This document shows positions 33,065 through 42,689 of a stretch of DNA of 51,018 nucleotides, piece after piece; position 1 is the stretch's first letter; each line of letters begins with the position of its first letter. The translations under genes were made by a program, and so were the position numbers. Source of the stretch: Geitlerinema sp. PCC 9228 (GTDB taxonomy: Bacteria; Cyanobacteriota; Cyanobacteriia; Cyanobacteriales; PCC-9228); contig NZ_LNDC01000081.1 of the NCBI RefSeq assembly GCF_001870905.1, positions 19,090 through 70,107 on the forward strand, given 5' to 3'. The notes beneath the pieces are model-generated. The model was given only the letters and a program-made list of their open reading frames with translations. It did not search any database and was not told the origin of the DNA.

Positions 33065-34528
33065 ATGGAAGTCTACTGCACCCGTCCTAGCTGTCCCAGA
33101 CCCAACAACGTTTTTCCCGATCTGGACGATAAAAACAACCTCACGACCACCCAGCAAAAATACTGTACAACTTGCGGTATGCCCATTATTCTGGCTGGGC
33201 GCTATCTCCCCTTGCGTTTGTTAGGTCAAGGTGGGTTTGGGGCAGCTTTTCTCGCCAGAGACCGCTATACGCCAGCCATGCGTCCGTGCGTGGTCAAACA
33301 ATTTCAACCTTCTGGGGATTTAACGTCCCAGCAACGGGAACTGGCGCAAAATTTATTCCAGCGCGAAGCTGTGGCCCTGGAAGAGCTGGGCAACGCACAT
33401 CCCAATATCCCCAATCTTTTGGCTTTTTTCCCTTTAGAAATTCCTTCCCGTAGCGACCCCAACCAAAACGAACAATTTTTTTATCTAGTCCAAGAATATA
33501 TTGATGGCCAAAATTTAGAACAGGAACTGGAACAAAAGGGCAAGTTTTCTGAAGCGGAAATTTTGGAGGTTTTGCGATCGGTTTTGGATATTCTGCGGGT
33601 GGTTCACGAAAAAAATGCCATTCACCGGGATATCAAGCCGGCTAATATTATGCGCAATCAGGACAATCGCCTGTATTTGCTTGATTTTGGTGCTGTGAAG
33701 CGGGCGGCTATGGGGGGCACCCAACTCCAACAACAAGGTGCTTCCACTGGCATTTTCTCCATGGGTTTTGCGCCACCGGAGCAAATGTCGGGGAGTACGG
33801 TGTATCCGGCAACGGATTTGTATGCTTTGGCTGTGACTTGCATTACCCTGCTGACGGGGCGGCAGCCTATGGATTTGTACGATTCTTATAGCAATCAGTG
33901 GAACTGGCACGAGGAAGCCAAGGTGAGCGATCTCACGGCGGCGGTGTTGGATAAGTTGTTGCAAGCCACTCCCAGCGATCGCTTTCAGGCCGCAGAAGAA
34001 GTGCTGGCAGCTCTGCCAGAATCGGGTACTGCCAGTGGCGGTGGTTCTACTGGGACCTCTTCTGCATCGATTGGGTTGGCACCGACCCAACAGCAGAGCC
34101 GTTCTTCCCCGTCGCCACCAGCTCCTTCTCCGGCACCTGCGCCAAGTTCCAACGTGCCTGCAACTGCCTCTGGTAGCCGTTCGTTTTCTATGGTGGAAGT
34201 GATGGCAGGGGCTGCTTTTACGGGATTTGAGGGGTCTTTGCTGTACCTGGCTGCGGCTACGTTTGTGGCCCCGGGCCTTAGCATGGCGATCGCGGTGTTG
34301 CTGTCGGCGGGATTGGCGATCGCGCAAAACCGACGGCTGATAGAAGGCAAGGATTTGCCCATTTTGGGGGCGATTACCGTGGCGTTGGTGATTCTGTCCC
34401 CACTATCGGGAGGTATTCTCAACAATCCCCTGGGCATTGCCACGATTGCGGTGGTTTCTGGGGCAGTCGCGATCGCGGTTACCGCCATTTTCCAGCTGGT
34501 GCGTTCGATGCTGGCTAATTTTCTCTAA
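33065..34528 (+). CDS. Ser/Thr protein kinase with membrane C terminus
   Basis: A 487-residue Hanks-type kinase. A zinc-ribbon-like N terminus (CTRPSC ... YCTTCG) precedes the kinase domain: GQGGFG loop (54-59), Lys78, HRDIKPAN (187-194), DFG (207-209) and APPEQ. A Pro/Ser linker then leads to a hydrophobic C-terminal region of about four spans. All catalytic residues are present. Starts at 32999 (TTG) and 33005 (ATG) are in frame, adding the repeat TTGKATGKTTG; the ATG at 33065 gives the family-typical MEVYCTRP start. The stop overlaps the end of the convergent pentapeptide gene. Confidence 0.92.
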   Translation: MEVYCTRPSCPRPNNVFPDLDDKNNLTTTQQKYCTTCGMPIILAGRYLPLRLLGQGGFGAAFLARDRYTPAMRPCVVKQFQPSGDLTSQQRELAQNLFQREAVALEELGNAHPNIPNLLAFFPLEIPSRSDPNQNEQFFYLVQEYIDGQNLEQELEQKGKFSEAEILEVLRSVLDILRVVHEKNAIHRDIKPANIMRNQDNRLYLLDFGAVKRAAMGGTQLQQQGASTGIFSMGFAPPEQMSGSTVYPATDLYALAVTCITLLTGRQPMDLYDSYSNQWNWHEEAKVSDLTAAVLDKLLQATPSDRFQAAEEVLAALPESGTASGGGSTGTSSASIGLAPTQQQSRSSPSPPAPSPAPAPSSNVPATASGSRSFSMVEVMAGAAFTGFEGSLLYLAAATFVAPGLSMAIAVLLSAGLAIAQNRRLIEGKDLPILGAITVALVILSPLSGGILNNPLGIATIAVVSGAVAIAVTAIFQLVRSMLANFL

Positions 34529-35331
34529 TTGCACCCCTGTAGGGAAGTTTCCCCATCCGGCATGATGGCACCGCAAAAGGTCACCCCCCGCAGGTCGGCA
34601 CCTTCTAACTTGGCATTGAGTAAGTTGGTATTGTTCAAGTTGGCATCTTGCAGGTCGGCATCGATAAACGTGGCGTCTTTGAGGGTGGCTTCCTGGAAAT
34701 TGGTTTCTTGCAAATCGGCTTCAAAAAACACCGCGTCGTTGAGCAACCCCCCGGCAAAGGAGGATCCTTTTAAGTCAGATTCGCTAAAATTTACGTTGGA
34801 CATAGCGGCACGGGTGAAGTTGGCTTGGGCAATATTAGTATTACTCAAGCCAGCATTACGCAAATCGGCATTGCGAAAATTGGCACCATCCAAATCGGCA
34901 CCGCTAAATTGCGTATTCTGAAGAATCGCTCCTTCTAAATTTGCTTTATCCATATCTACATCGCGCAGGACCGTATTGCTTAAATCGGCTCCTACCAGGG
35001 AAATTTCCTGCATTTCAGCACCAATCAAATAAGCATCGGTCATAACTGTATTGTCAAGAATCGCAAAATCCAGGATCGCATCCCGGAGATTGGTTCCCAC
35101 CAAAAAAGCTCCCCGCAAGTCTGCCCCCGTAAGATCCACTTCGCTCAAATCCATACCGCTTAAATCCGCCCCAGTTAAATCGCATCCCCCGCACTCGCGG
35201 TTTTCCATGAGATTTTGCACGTGTTCGGGATTTTCCGCTAGGGTAGGACCCCATCCTACCAAAACAGCGATCGCACTTGCGATGGCTAGCTGCGCGTACC
35301 AAGACCATGTCGCTCGTTGTTTCCCTGCCAT
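34525..35331 (-). CDS. exported pentapeptide-repeat protein
   Basis: A 268-residue protein with an N-terminal signal or anchor (about 10-30, AQLAIASAIAVLVGW), then ECGGCDLTGADLSGMDLSEV and about 40 pentapeptide repeats of the A(D/N)LxG type, forming a right-handed beta-helix. It is likely in the lumen or periplasm; the function of such proteins is mostly unknown. I use the ATG at 35331, which places the basic N terminus just before the hydrophobic span. Its stop overlaps the kinase stop by 3 bp, tail to tail. Confidence 0.88.
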   Translation of the reverse strand: MAGKQRATWSWYAQLAIASAIAVLVGWGPTLAENPEHVQNLMENRECGGCDLTGADLSGMDLSEVDLTGADLRGAFLVGTNLRDAILDFAILDNTVMTDAYLIGAEMQEISLVGADLSNTVLRDVDMDKANLEGAILQNTQFSGADLDGANFRNADLRNAGLSNTNIAQANFTRAAMSNVNFSESDLKGSSFAGGLLNDAVFFEADLQETNFQEATLKDATFIDADLQDANLNNTNLLNAKLEGADLRGVTFCGAIMPDGETSLQGCN

Positions 35332-35369
35332 AAACTTTGGCCATCCGTTACCAGCACTATTGTAGACAC

Positions 35370-35395
35370 AAAAAAACTCTGGAAAGATTCCAGAG
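35370..35395 (-). terminator. Rho-independent terminator after ABA4-like gene
   Basis: CTCTGGAA (35377-35384) and TTCCAGAG (35388-35395) form a perfect 8-bp stem with a 3-base loop. On the minus strand seven T follow. It lies 50 bp past the ABA4-like stop. Confidence 0.82.
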
Positions 35396-35444
35396 CGTGA
35401 CAATCCATTATTTTAGCCAAAATCATCCCCAGGTTCGCAGAAAA

Positions 35445-35909
35445 TTAAGCTGTGGGATTGGTTTCGGCGGTGGTTTCCTTAGCTGCCGAAGCAAAAAACC
35501 GATTCCAGATACCGGCGGTGATGATATGGGAAAGCAAGCCAGAAGGTCCGGCAAACAGGCATAAAATCAGCGAATGGGTGGTCACCAAACCCGTTCTTTG
35601 TCCTTCCCAATAAATCCAACGACCGACAAACAAATCCATTACGATAAAATGAACCCAGCCAATGGCTGCCGCCGACTCTTGGGCAAAAAAGCCGGCAATT
35701 TCGCTGAGGGTGGGATTGGCAAGGGAGGAAGCGGCTTCGCTGTCAAACCCAACGATAAATAGATAAACGTAGGTAGCAGCCAGCAGAACCAAGGGAATGG
35801 TGGAAGTCATGACCTTGCGGGTCACCCCCCAGTTGGGGAGAAAAATCATTAACGCCCAAAAGGGCAGCACAAAAAGGTTGGCAGCGTTGAAAATATAGTC
35901 TAAAATCAT
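35445..35909 (-). CDS. ABA4-like (DUF4281) membrane protein
   Basis: A 154-residue protein with four hydrophobic spans. FNAANLFVLPFWALMIFLPN opens it and GWVHFIVMDLFVGRWIYWEG is the family core. Plant ABA4 is needed for neoxanthin synthesis; cyanobacterial relatives have no settled role, so a carotenoid link is inference. ATG at 35909 with GAAGG upstream. It is monocistronic with a good terminator. Confidence 0.88.
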   Translation of the reverse strand: MILDYIFNAANLFVLPFWALMIFLPNWGVTRKVMTSTIPLVLLAATYVYLFIVGFDSEAASSLANPTLSEIAGFFAQESAAAIGWVHFIVMDLFVGRWIYWEGQRTGLVTTHSLILCLFAGPSGLLSHIITAGIWNRFFASAAKETTAETNPTA

Positions 35910-36048
35910 AGCAAAACCTTCGCGATCGCTGTACGGTCGGTGCTTTCATTATAAAAATCTAAAAAAATTTGCCCATCTGGAAAGCCAGGATTTTTTTAAG
36001 CTAAACTGGTAAAATCGTCCATTCGCCAATATCGTTCGGATAGATTGT

Positions 36049-36144
36049 ATGGAAGCACAAGAATTGCTAACATTGGTTTTCTTGCTCAGTCCGGGATTGC
36101 TGCTTTCGGCATTGATTATGGCAGCCTTTGCCGCCGGAGGATAA
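36049..36144 (+). CDS. 31-residue single-span membrane peptide
   Basis: ATG at 36049, TAA at 36142-36144. The product starts MEAQELLTLVFLLSPGLLL and ends in a small Ala/Gly tail (AAFAAGG). One hydrophobic span covers nearly all of it. This is the size and type of minor photosystem, cytochrome b6f or NDH-1 subunits, but it does not match PetM, PetN, PsaM, PsbT or Psb30 as I recall them. It sits in the 245 bp between divergent ABA4-like and convergent recJ, ending 10 bp before recJ stops. Confidence 0.6.
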   Translation: MEAQELLTLVFLLSPGLLLSALIMAAFAAGG

Positions 36145-36154
36145 CCAAGGATCC

Positions 36155-38470
36155 CTATCGTAGTGTTGCTTGGATGGTAGCAATGGGAACGGTTTGGAAA
36201 TACTGCCGGCGAAACTGAATTTCCCCGATCGCTTCCCGGAGGGGTTGCATTTTTTCGGGACTTGTGTTATAAAAATCCCCATCACCCAAAATTTGGATAC
36301 CCGCAGGGGTTTGCACCACCTCCCATCCCAGCTGGGTGAGAGCCTGCAATCCCACCTGTAAAAGCGGATAGTTGGCAATCGGCAATTTAGCCAGCAAATC
36401 AGCCTCAGAAACAATTTTTTGGGTACGGCTGAGATATTTTGCCATGCCAACCAGTCGCTGCCAAATTTCCGTTGCGGTTACCTCCTCGTTGCAGCGATAG
36501 GCCAATGCCAAGGGTTTTTGCAGGCGAACCGCTTGCTGCCACCATTGAGACAGTTCGTCCCAACTTTGAGGGCATTGCTTCACCAAAACCCATTCTTCTC
36601 CCTGGGGAACTTCTGTCGCCTGCCGAAAATCGAGAATGGCCGGTACATCGCCATTGGTCATTTTTACAGAAGCTGGTGTTTCCCGTAGGCGAAAATCCAC
36701 CAAACGCACTTCGTATTTCTTTTTCGCCAAATTGGCTTCCAACTCCACAATGGCATCCACAGCCTTTCCTAGTGGCAAATCTTCCTTGGGATGTCCCCAC
36801 CAAACACCAGAAAATCCGATATCGCCGCGGTGGTTGCAAATTTTAAACTCGGTTTTCTTATATTTCATCGGTCGCTGCGTTCTTTTATCCTGAAGAGATT
36901 TATCGTAGGGATTGACAAACCGGCAATTTTCCAGCAAAAGCCGGGGAACGGGATTTCCCATGCCGTAGGGTTCCAAGCATTTTAATTCTTTAAACAAATT
37001 TTTGCCTAACTCCTCGACCGAGACTTTTAAGTCCGCAGCAACCTGAGGAACCCCCAGATTTTCATTTTTGTCTGCCAAATGCCGTAGCTTGCGGTTGAGG
37101 GTTTCCCGTAACAGGGGAATGTTGGCTGCCGGCAAACTCATCCCAGCAGCAAACGGATGTCCGCCCCAGCGGGTTAGCAAATGGGAGCAATCGCAAATCA
37201 GCCGGTACAAGTCAATTTCGCAGACCGAACGTGCCGACCCCATGGCTGTTTCCCCATCAATTCCCAACAGCAACGTTGGCATGCCATATGCCTCAGCAAT
37301 TTGACTGGCGACCAATCCCAAAATCCCCACCGACCAACTTTCATCAGCCAAAACAATGAAGCACGTGGTAGATAGGTCAATTTCGGCTAATTTGTTTCTC
37401 ACTTGAGCGGCTACTCGTTCTGCCATTTCCTGGCGGCGGTGGTTGGTAAGTTCTACTTTTTCTGCTAGTTCCGAACAGCGTTGCACATCCCGGCTGGTGA
37501 GTAGTTCCACACACAAACTGGCATCGCCGTAAATGCGGCTAACGGAATTGATACGCGGACCAATACCAAAAGAAATATCCGTGGGGCGATCGCCACTACG
37601 CTTGCAAAGGTCCAAAAGCTTGCCAATTCCCGGTCGGTGGCGTTGGTCGGGGGGTTTGTGGTAATCGGCTTGCAATTGTTCGATGCCTTTTTGTGCCAGA
37701 TAGCGACAATCTCCCGTTAGTTTCACTAAATCGGCAATCAGTCCTATGGCTACTAAATCCAGCAAATGTTCTAACGGTTGTTGGGGAATATGGGGAAAAC
37801 TTTCATAAAGAGCTTCTATGAGTTTGTACGCCACCGCCACCCCCGACAGATGGGCCAAAGGATGGTCAGCAGGAAGCGATCGCGGATTGATAACCGCCAC
37901 CGCCGCCGGCGGGGAATCCGGGAGGGTATGGTGGTCGGTAACAAGAACATCCATACCCAACTGAGCGGCATAGTCAATTTCCCCGAGATTGCTGTTTCCC
38001 GTATCGCAAGTCACCAGTAGCTTGTATCCCGATGACGCCAACCGTTTCAAGCCAGCCTTATGCAAGCCGTGGGAATCTTGCAGGCGATTGGGAATAAAAT
38101 AGGTCAACTTCTCTGGCGGGAAAAACTCACCCAACCCTTCCCACAGAACGCTGGTTGCCGTTACGCCATCAGTATCGAAATCTCCCCAAATGGCAACAGC
38201 TTCCCCACCTTCCATAGCCAATTGCAGGCGATGGACTGCCAATTTCATCGGTTCGCCAAAGGCAAACGGACTGGTGGGTTGGTAAGCCTTGCAGTCGAGA
38301 AACCCCCGCAGTTGTTCCTCTTGGCGAATGCCTCGCTGCCAAAGCAGTTGCGCCAGATAGCGACCGTCCCACTCTGCCGCAGATGGAAGGTAGCGTTGTA
38401 CCATTGGTCGAAACCAGGCAGGGGGAGTTTCTGTGGGAGGAAGTTGCCAAATAGGAGAGCGAGTCGACAT
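36155..38470 (-). CDS. recJ: Single-stranded-DNA-specific exonuclease RecJ
   Basis: A 771-residue DHH-family 5'-3' exonuclease used in recombination and mismatch or base-excision repair. Metal motifs are GDFDTDG (about 96-102), CDTGNSN and TDHHTLP (178-184); the DHHA1 part has a GGHPFAAGMSLP motif. It is longer than the E. coli enzyme (577 aa), with a C-terminal extension of about 200 residues, as in many cyanobacteria. The ATG at 38470 gives MSTRSPIWQLPP; a longer frame to 38506 overlaps the upstream kinase gene. The start lies 5 bp after that gene's stop, so they may be co-transcribed. Confidence 0.93.
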   Translation of the reverse strand: MSTRSPIWQLPPTETPPAWFRPMVQRYLPSAAEWDGRYLAQLLWQRGIRQEEQLRGFLDCKAYQPTSPFAFGEPMKLAVHRLQLAMEGGEAVAIWGDFDTDGVTATSVLWEGLGEFFPPEKLTYFIPNRLQDSHGLHKAGLKRLASSGYKLLVTCDTGNSNLGEIDYAAQLGMDVLVTDHHTLPDSPPAAVAVINPRSLPADHPLAHLSGVAVAYKLIEALYESFPHIPQQPLEHLLDLVAIGLIADLVKLTGDCRYLAQKGIEQLQADYHKPPDQRHRPGIGKLLDLCKRSGDRPTDISFGIGPRINSVSRIYGDASLCVELLTSRDVQRCSELAEKVELTNHRRQEMAERVAAQVRNKLAEIDLSTTCFIVLADESWSVGILGLVASQIAEAYGMPTLLLGIDGETAMGSARSVCEIDLYRLICDCSHLLTRWGGHPFAAGMSLPAANIPLLRETLNRKLRHLADKNENLGVPQVAADLKVSVEELGKNLFKELKCLEPYGMGNPVPRLLLENCRFVNPYDKSLQDKRTQRPMKYKKTEFKICNHRGDIGFSGVWWGHPKEDLPLGKAVDAIVELEANLAKKKYEVRLVDFRLRETPASVKMTNGDVPAILDFRQATEVPQGEEWVLVKQCPQSWDELSQWWQQAVRLQKPLALAYRCNEEVTATEIWQRLVGMAKYLSRTQKIVSEADLLAKLPIANYPLLQVGLQALTQLGWEVVQTPAGIQILGDGDFYNTSPEKMQPLREAIGEIQFRRQYFQTVPIATIQATLR

Positions 38471-38475
38471 AATCA

Positions 38476-40509
38476 CTACTGATACAAGTGGGCAAACAAA
38501 TTCCATTCCATCACGCGGTCTTGCTTGCCACTGAGCAACGTACGACCGCCATCGGCGAAGAGAATGCCTGCCAAATCGGAATTGGATTTCAAAGTACCGG
38601 TGATGCCTTGGTTATCTACGGGAGACAGGTGAATGGTACCGCTAAAATCGCTGCTGGCGAGGGTATGACCGTCAGGACTAAAGGCAAGGGATTTGAGTTT
38701 GCGGTCGTGTTGGCTAAAGGTTTCTATGGATTCGCCGGTTTGCACGTCCCACAGTTTGATGGTGCGATCCCAACTGCCGCTGGCGAGGGTTTTGCCATCG
38801 GGAGACATGGCCACCGACCATACATCGGAAGTGTGACCGATGAGGGTTTGTTGCAAGTTACCGGTGGGAATATTCCAGAGTTTCACCGTACCGTCGCTGC
38901 TGCCGGAAGCCAGTAGGTTGCCCCAGGGAGAGAAAGCCAGAGATTGTACGTCGTCGCGATGCCCTTTGAGGGTGTTTAAGTGAATGCCGGTACGCAGGTG
39001 CCACAGGTGAATGACATTGTCTTGACCGGCACTAACTAGATACTGACCGCTGGGACTGATGGCGAGGGTATAGACGGAGGCGTGGTGGCCTTTGAGGTTG
39101 TGGAGAAGCTGACCGGTGGCTGTATCCCAAATCTTGACGCGGTTGTCTTGAGTGGCACTTACTACTTTACTTCCATCAGGACTTACTGCGATCGCCCAAA
39201 TGGCCCCTTCGCCAGCTTGCCATTGCGTTACCCGTTGGTTGGTTTTGGAATTCCAAACTTCAACGGTTCCCTCATCGGTTCCCAAAGCCAGCAAATTCCC
39301 GTTTTGGCTGCGATCCATCGACCAAATGGTTCCCAGGGTATCTAGCATGCTGCTGACGGGAGAGGTGGGTTGTGCGGCTTGGGTTTGGAATTGCGGTGGT
39401 TCGACTTTGGGAGAAGGCAGCGGATGCATGCTGGGCGCTTGCAATCCTACAGGTTCGACGGTGGGTCGGTTGGCGAGGTGGCTGACAAACATGCCCACAG
39501 CAACGCCGCTGGCGGCTACTAGAGTACCTAGGGAAGCAAACCGCAATTTAGCGATCGCACCGGCGGTGGTTTTGGGAGTGAGTTGCTGGGGCGTGGGAAC
39601 GTTGTGAAAGGCGATCGCGGAGGCTACGGGATTGCGGTTCAGGTCTTTGGCAACTTCGCTGGCGTGGCGGTAGCGTTGTTTGGGGGATTTGGCGACCATG
39701 CCCTCTAAGATGGCAGCGGTGCGTTTGCTTACCGGTTGTTTCAGATAAGCTTGCCAAACCCAGGTATCGGTTTTGGGGTTGAACAGGTCAAAGGGAGACA
39801 GGCCAGTAAGCAAGTGCAGGCAAGTTACTCCCAAACTGTAGATATCGCTGCGAGGGCTGCACGCGCCTTTCACTTGTTCGGGGGCAGCGTATTCGGCGGA
39901 ACCGATGGGATGGTTGCCAGCGTAGAGGTTGGTGGTACCGGTGGCAAATTGCGCGTTATTGAAGTCCACCAGATAAATGCGATCGCCGGATCGAACGAAA
40001 TTTTCTGGCTTAATATCCCGGTGAATAATTTGCCGGCTGTGGATATAATCGAGAATAGGCAATACTTGTTGTAGGAATTCCCGCAGTTCGCTTTCGGAAA
40101 AAACTCCGTTGGCACCAATTTCGTCGGCTACGTTTTCCCCTTCAATCCATTCTTGTACGGAATATTGATAGTCTCCCTCTCGAAAATACGCCCACATTTG
40201 GGGAATTTGGGGATGTTCTGCCAACGATTCCAAACGCAAATAAGTGGAGTGGGAAGGTGGCGTTGCCGTTACGGAGGAATGGCTATCTGGCAAATTGAAT
40301 TGCTTGATGGCACAGAAGGGAGTCGAAGGTTTATCTTCGTCAACAGCCAAGAACGTTCTTTGAGAAGCTTTCGGCGTTAGTCGTTTGAGGATGCGGTAGC
40401 GGTTTTTGAGAACCAAGCTAGACCCACAACTGTGGCAAGTACGGTGTTCGACTTCGCTCATCTCAGGTTGTTCTGGGTGTTGGCAGTGGGGATTGAGGCA
40501 ATAACTCAT
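38476..40509 (-). CDS. Ser/Thr kinase-like protein fused to WD40 repeats
   Basis: A 677-residue protein. A zinc-ribbon-like start (CLNPHC ... CHSCG) leads to a kinase-like domain (about 38-290), one membrane span (about 325-345) and a seven-blade WD40 propeller (about 390-677, with repeated LKGH and SPDG..LASGS motifs). Lys69 and HRDIKPEN (163-170) are present. The Gly-rich loop is absent (LKRLTPKASQRTF) and DFG is DFN (182-184). It may be a weak kinase or a scaffold. The propeller would lie across the membrane from the kinase. ATG at 40509. Confidence 0.9.
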   Translation of the reverse strand: MSYCLNPHCQHPEQPEMSEVEHRTCHSCGSSLVLKNRYRILKRLTPKASQRTFLAVDEDKPSTPFCAIKQFNLPDSHSSVTATPPSHSTYLRLESLAEHPQIPQMWAYFREGDYQYSVQEWIEGENVADEIGANGVFSESELREFLQQVLPILDYIHSRQIIHRDIKPENFVRSGDRIYLVDFNNAQFATGTTNLYAGNHPIGSAEYAAPEQVKGACSPRSDIYSLGVTCLHLLTGLSPFDLFNPKTDTWVWQAYLKQPVSKRTAAILEGMVAKSPKQRYRHASEVAKDLNRNPVASAIAFHNVPTPQQLTPKTTAGAIAKLRFASLGTLVAASGVAVGMFVSHLANRPTVEPVGLQAPSMHPLPSPKVEPPQFQTQAAQPTSPVSSMLDTLGTIWSMDRSQNGNLLALGTDEGTVEVWNSKTNQRVTQWQAGEGAIWAIAVSPDGSKVVSATQDNRVKIWDTATGQLLHNLKGHHASVYTLAISPSGQYLVSAGQDNVIHLWHLRTGIHLNTLKGHRDDVQSLAFSPWGNLLASGSSDGTVKLWNIPTGNLQQTLIGHTSDVWSVAMSPDGKTLASGSWDRTIKLWDVQTGESIETFSQHDRKLKSLAFSPDGHTLASSDFSGTIHLSPVDNQGITGTLKSNSDLAGILFADGGRTLLSGKQDRVMEWNLFAHLYQ

Positions 40510-40637
40510 AGCGAAAACTCCATAGGTGGTTTCATGAACGGTCTGGCAATCGGTTTTTTGTTAATAAGAAGAAGCCTGGAAACTGGAAATAGGGAAGGGA
40601 AGCCATTTCTGAAAGCAAAAAGCGACCGCGACTGGGG

Positions 40638-41132
40638 TCAAGCCAATGGCAAAAAGGCAGATTCAATATAGGCTTCGAGAACCAGTTGGTGGTTTTCTAG
40701 GTATATAGGATTTCCTACGATGATAGCAGTATCCGGAGGTGGATGGGTGGAACCAGGGTGCGATCGCGCTGTCAAACGACAACAACGCACCAACGCCACA
40801 TCAAACCGACAGGGATTTTCGCTGAGGTGGGGATTTTCCGCCAAAAACAAAGACGCAGCTTTTTGCAATTTGTTTTGCTTGCTAGGAGTCACAGCCAACC
40901 TGCCGCCTGCATCCCAATTGTTCCCACGGCGGGTTTTTACCTCCACGAAAGCAATGGGGGCGTTGGTTTGGTTGTTATTATATTGAGCAATAATATCGAT
41001 TTCTCCCCAGCGACATCGCCAGCGACGATCCAAAATACGCCACTGCTGTTGCTGCAACCAGGTGGCAACCAGCGTTTCCCCTAGTTCGCCGGCTTGGTGG
41101 TTGGCAGGTTGTTTGTCGGCTGGCTGTTTCAT
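40638..41132 (-). CDS. YraN/UPF0102 family endonuclease-like protein
   Basis: A 164-residue protein with the YraN layout: GELGETLVATWLQQ, WRCRWGEIDIIA, then AFVEVKTRR, which together form a PD-(D/E)xK-type nuclease core (Glu and Asp of EID, Glu-Val-Lys). The biological substrate is unknown. It is longer than typical members (about 120 aa) through an insert and a C-terminal tail. ATG at 41132. It is in the same orientation as the kinase-WD40 gene, 128 bp downstream of it in transcription terms. Confidence 0.88.
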   Translation of the reverse strand: MKQPADKQPANHQAGELGETLVATWLQQQQWRILDRRWRCRWGEIDIIAQYNNNQTNAPIAFVEVKTRRGNNWDAGGRLAVTPSKQNKLQKAASLFLAENPHLSENPCRFDVALVRCCRLTARSHPGSTHPPPDTAIIVGNPIYLENHQLVLEAYIESAFLPLA

Positions 41133-41280
41133 AAACTTGTTGTAGGTCTATTATTTTATTTGTAGAGCGTTTGTGGTGGCTCGGTCAACGAAAAAATGCG
41201 ATCGCTGGCTTGCTATTTCCCAGCTTTCCCCAAATTATGGCCCACAGACAGCTTGGGGAAATTTTATTTTCGTTCCTCCC

Positions 41281-41904
41281 TCAACCCGATTGTTTGCCTA
41301 CAACCATATCCATATCAATATTAAAGAAATCCATAAATTCTTGTAACGCCTCAGAAGGTTGGTCCAATCCTGCCGGTGGAGATACTGCAAAAGGCTTGTC
41401 ATTTTCATTGATTTGCGGGTCGTAGATATCTTCGCAAGTTTGCAAACGGCAACAAGCCAGGTAGAGAAGTCGCAAATCGCCATTGCAAAGGTCATCGTAG
41501 AGGGGAAGCAACGGCGAAAGGGCATCCTGTTTTTCGTCAATCCACCCCGTAGCCAAATCTTCATTGGCAAGCTGGATGCTGAGGATGAGGGATTTTTCGG
41601 TGGGTCGAACTTCGATTGCCTCGCTGCTAATGCAATAAGGAGAGAGGGTTTCCGGGTCCAGGGCATCTTTGGGAAGGCGAAAGGCGAGCTGTCGAACGCC
41701 AAAGTTGGCGATGTAATACATCATATCGAAGCAGCGATCGAGGGTTTCCAGGGGGTCGCCGCGAAAGTCGCCGTAGGCATAGATGAAACGCGCTGTATGG
41801 GTTTCCAAATCGACACGACTGGATAGGCTTTTCAGATATTCCCGGTCTTCTTTGGTCAGGCGGCGGTTGATGGATTGGAATTCGTAGTATTGAAACTCGC
41901 TCAT
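41281..41904 (-). CDS. conserved hypothetical protein, cyanobacterial type
   Basis: A 207-residue acidic soluble protein starting MSEFQYYEFQSINRRLT, followed by SRVDLETHTARFIYAYGDFR. I recall similar proteins (MSEFQYYEFQ) in other bacteria, sometimes near SWIM zinc-finger genes, but no function. Two ATGs are possible: 41925 (GGAGG 3 bp upstream) and 41904 (GGAG 8 bp upstream); the second gives the family-like start and better spacing. Confidence 0.7.
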   Translation of the reverse strand: MSEFQYYEFQSINRRLTKEDREYLKSLSSRVDLETHTARFIYAYGDFRGDPLETLDRCFDMMYYIANFGVRQLAFRLPKDALDPETLSPYCISSEAIEVRPTEKSLILSIQLANEDLATGWIDEKQDALSPLLPLYDDLCNGDLRLLYLACCRLQTCEDIYDPQINENDKPFAVSPPAGLDQPSEALQEFMDFFNIDMDMVVGKQSG

Positions 41905-42689
41905 GGAAAAATCTCCGGTAGCCATTTGCCTCCATCTTATCCTTTTGTTTGCCAGTGAGGGAAATGGTTGCCGTGCCCGCCCCAGCTTGAAAATATCTGC
42001 GATCGCAACGATTCAAATATTGTATTTTTATAGAAGAATAGGCAAATAAATTGGATGTGTGGTCCAAAAATCGACCATGAAATTCCCTGAAACCATTTGC
42101 TTTTCTCTAGGCTGTGGCTAATATTCTTGCCGCCTATCGTTTTAATATTCCAATCGTTTCCCCCAAACAGGCAATTTTTTTGTTGAGAATCTATATCAAT
42201 TAAAACACGGATTTGCGCCTTTGTAGCCAAAATGCTAAAATCAAAAGTGACTTTTAAAGTCCTAATGTGGCGTCTTATATTCAATTTTACCCAAAATTCC
42301 CTTTAGCAAGGCTAAAACTCCCATAACTTCGTGCGGAAAAATCGCGATCGCGCTTCAAAACAACCCCCTCGCTCGCAGAAATTTTTCAGACCCCCCAGCC
42401 AGGTATCTTGACATTTTCCGGATTTTGTGGTATGCAGCCGGAAATCGGTTGGTATTGGTTTTCCGAAGCTAGCGAATCTCATCCCCAATCCGATAATATA
42501 AACCACAAATATCTTCCAAGCCGTCTCCCTTTGCAAGGGGACTACAGGGGGTTTTCCGAAGTTCTTCCTCGGTTTCATTATCCGGTCTTGCTAATGCGGA
42601 TGTCGTATTGCAGCCATCTGGTTAACCAAAAAGCGATCGCGATCGAGCAAAATCATCCCAAACCTTCCCAACTTGAGGAACCACAAAAC
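41905..42689. promoter_or_regulatory. 785-bp intergenic region, mostly unexplained
   Basis: Divergent flanks. On the plus strand TTGACA (42408-42413) and TATGCA (42431-42436) are 17 bp apart and could drive the exported-protein gene with a 250-bp leader. Open frames across 42312-42690 lack family resemblance. The GC-rich right half looks unlike the AT-rich left half (42010-42300). No repeat, RNA gene or array was recognised. Confidence 0.35.
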
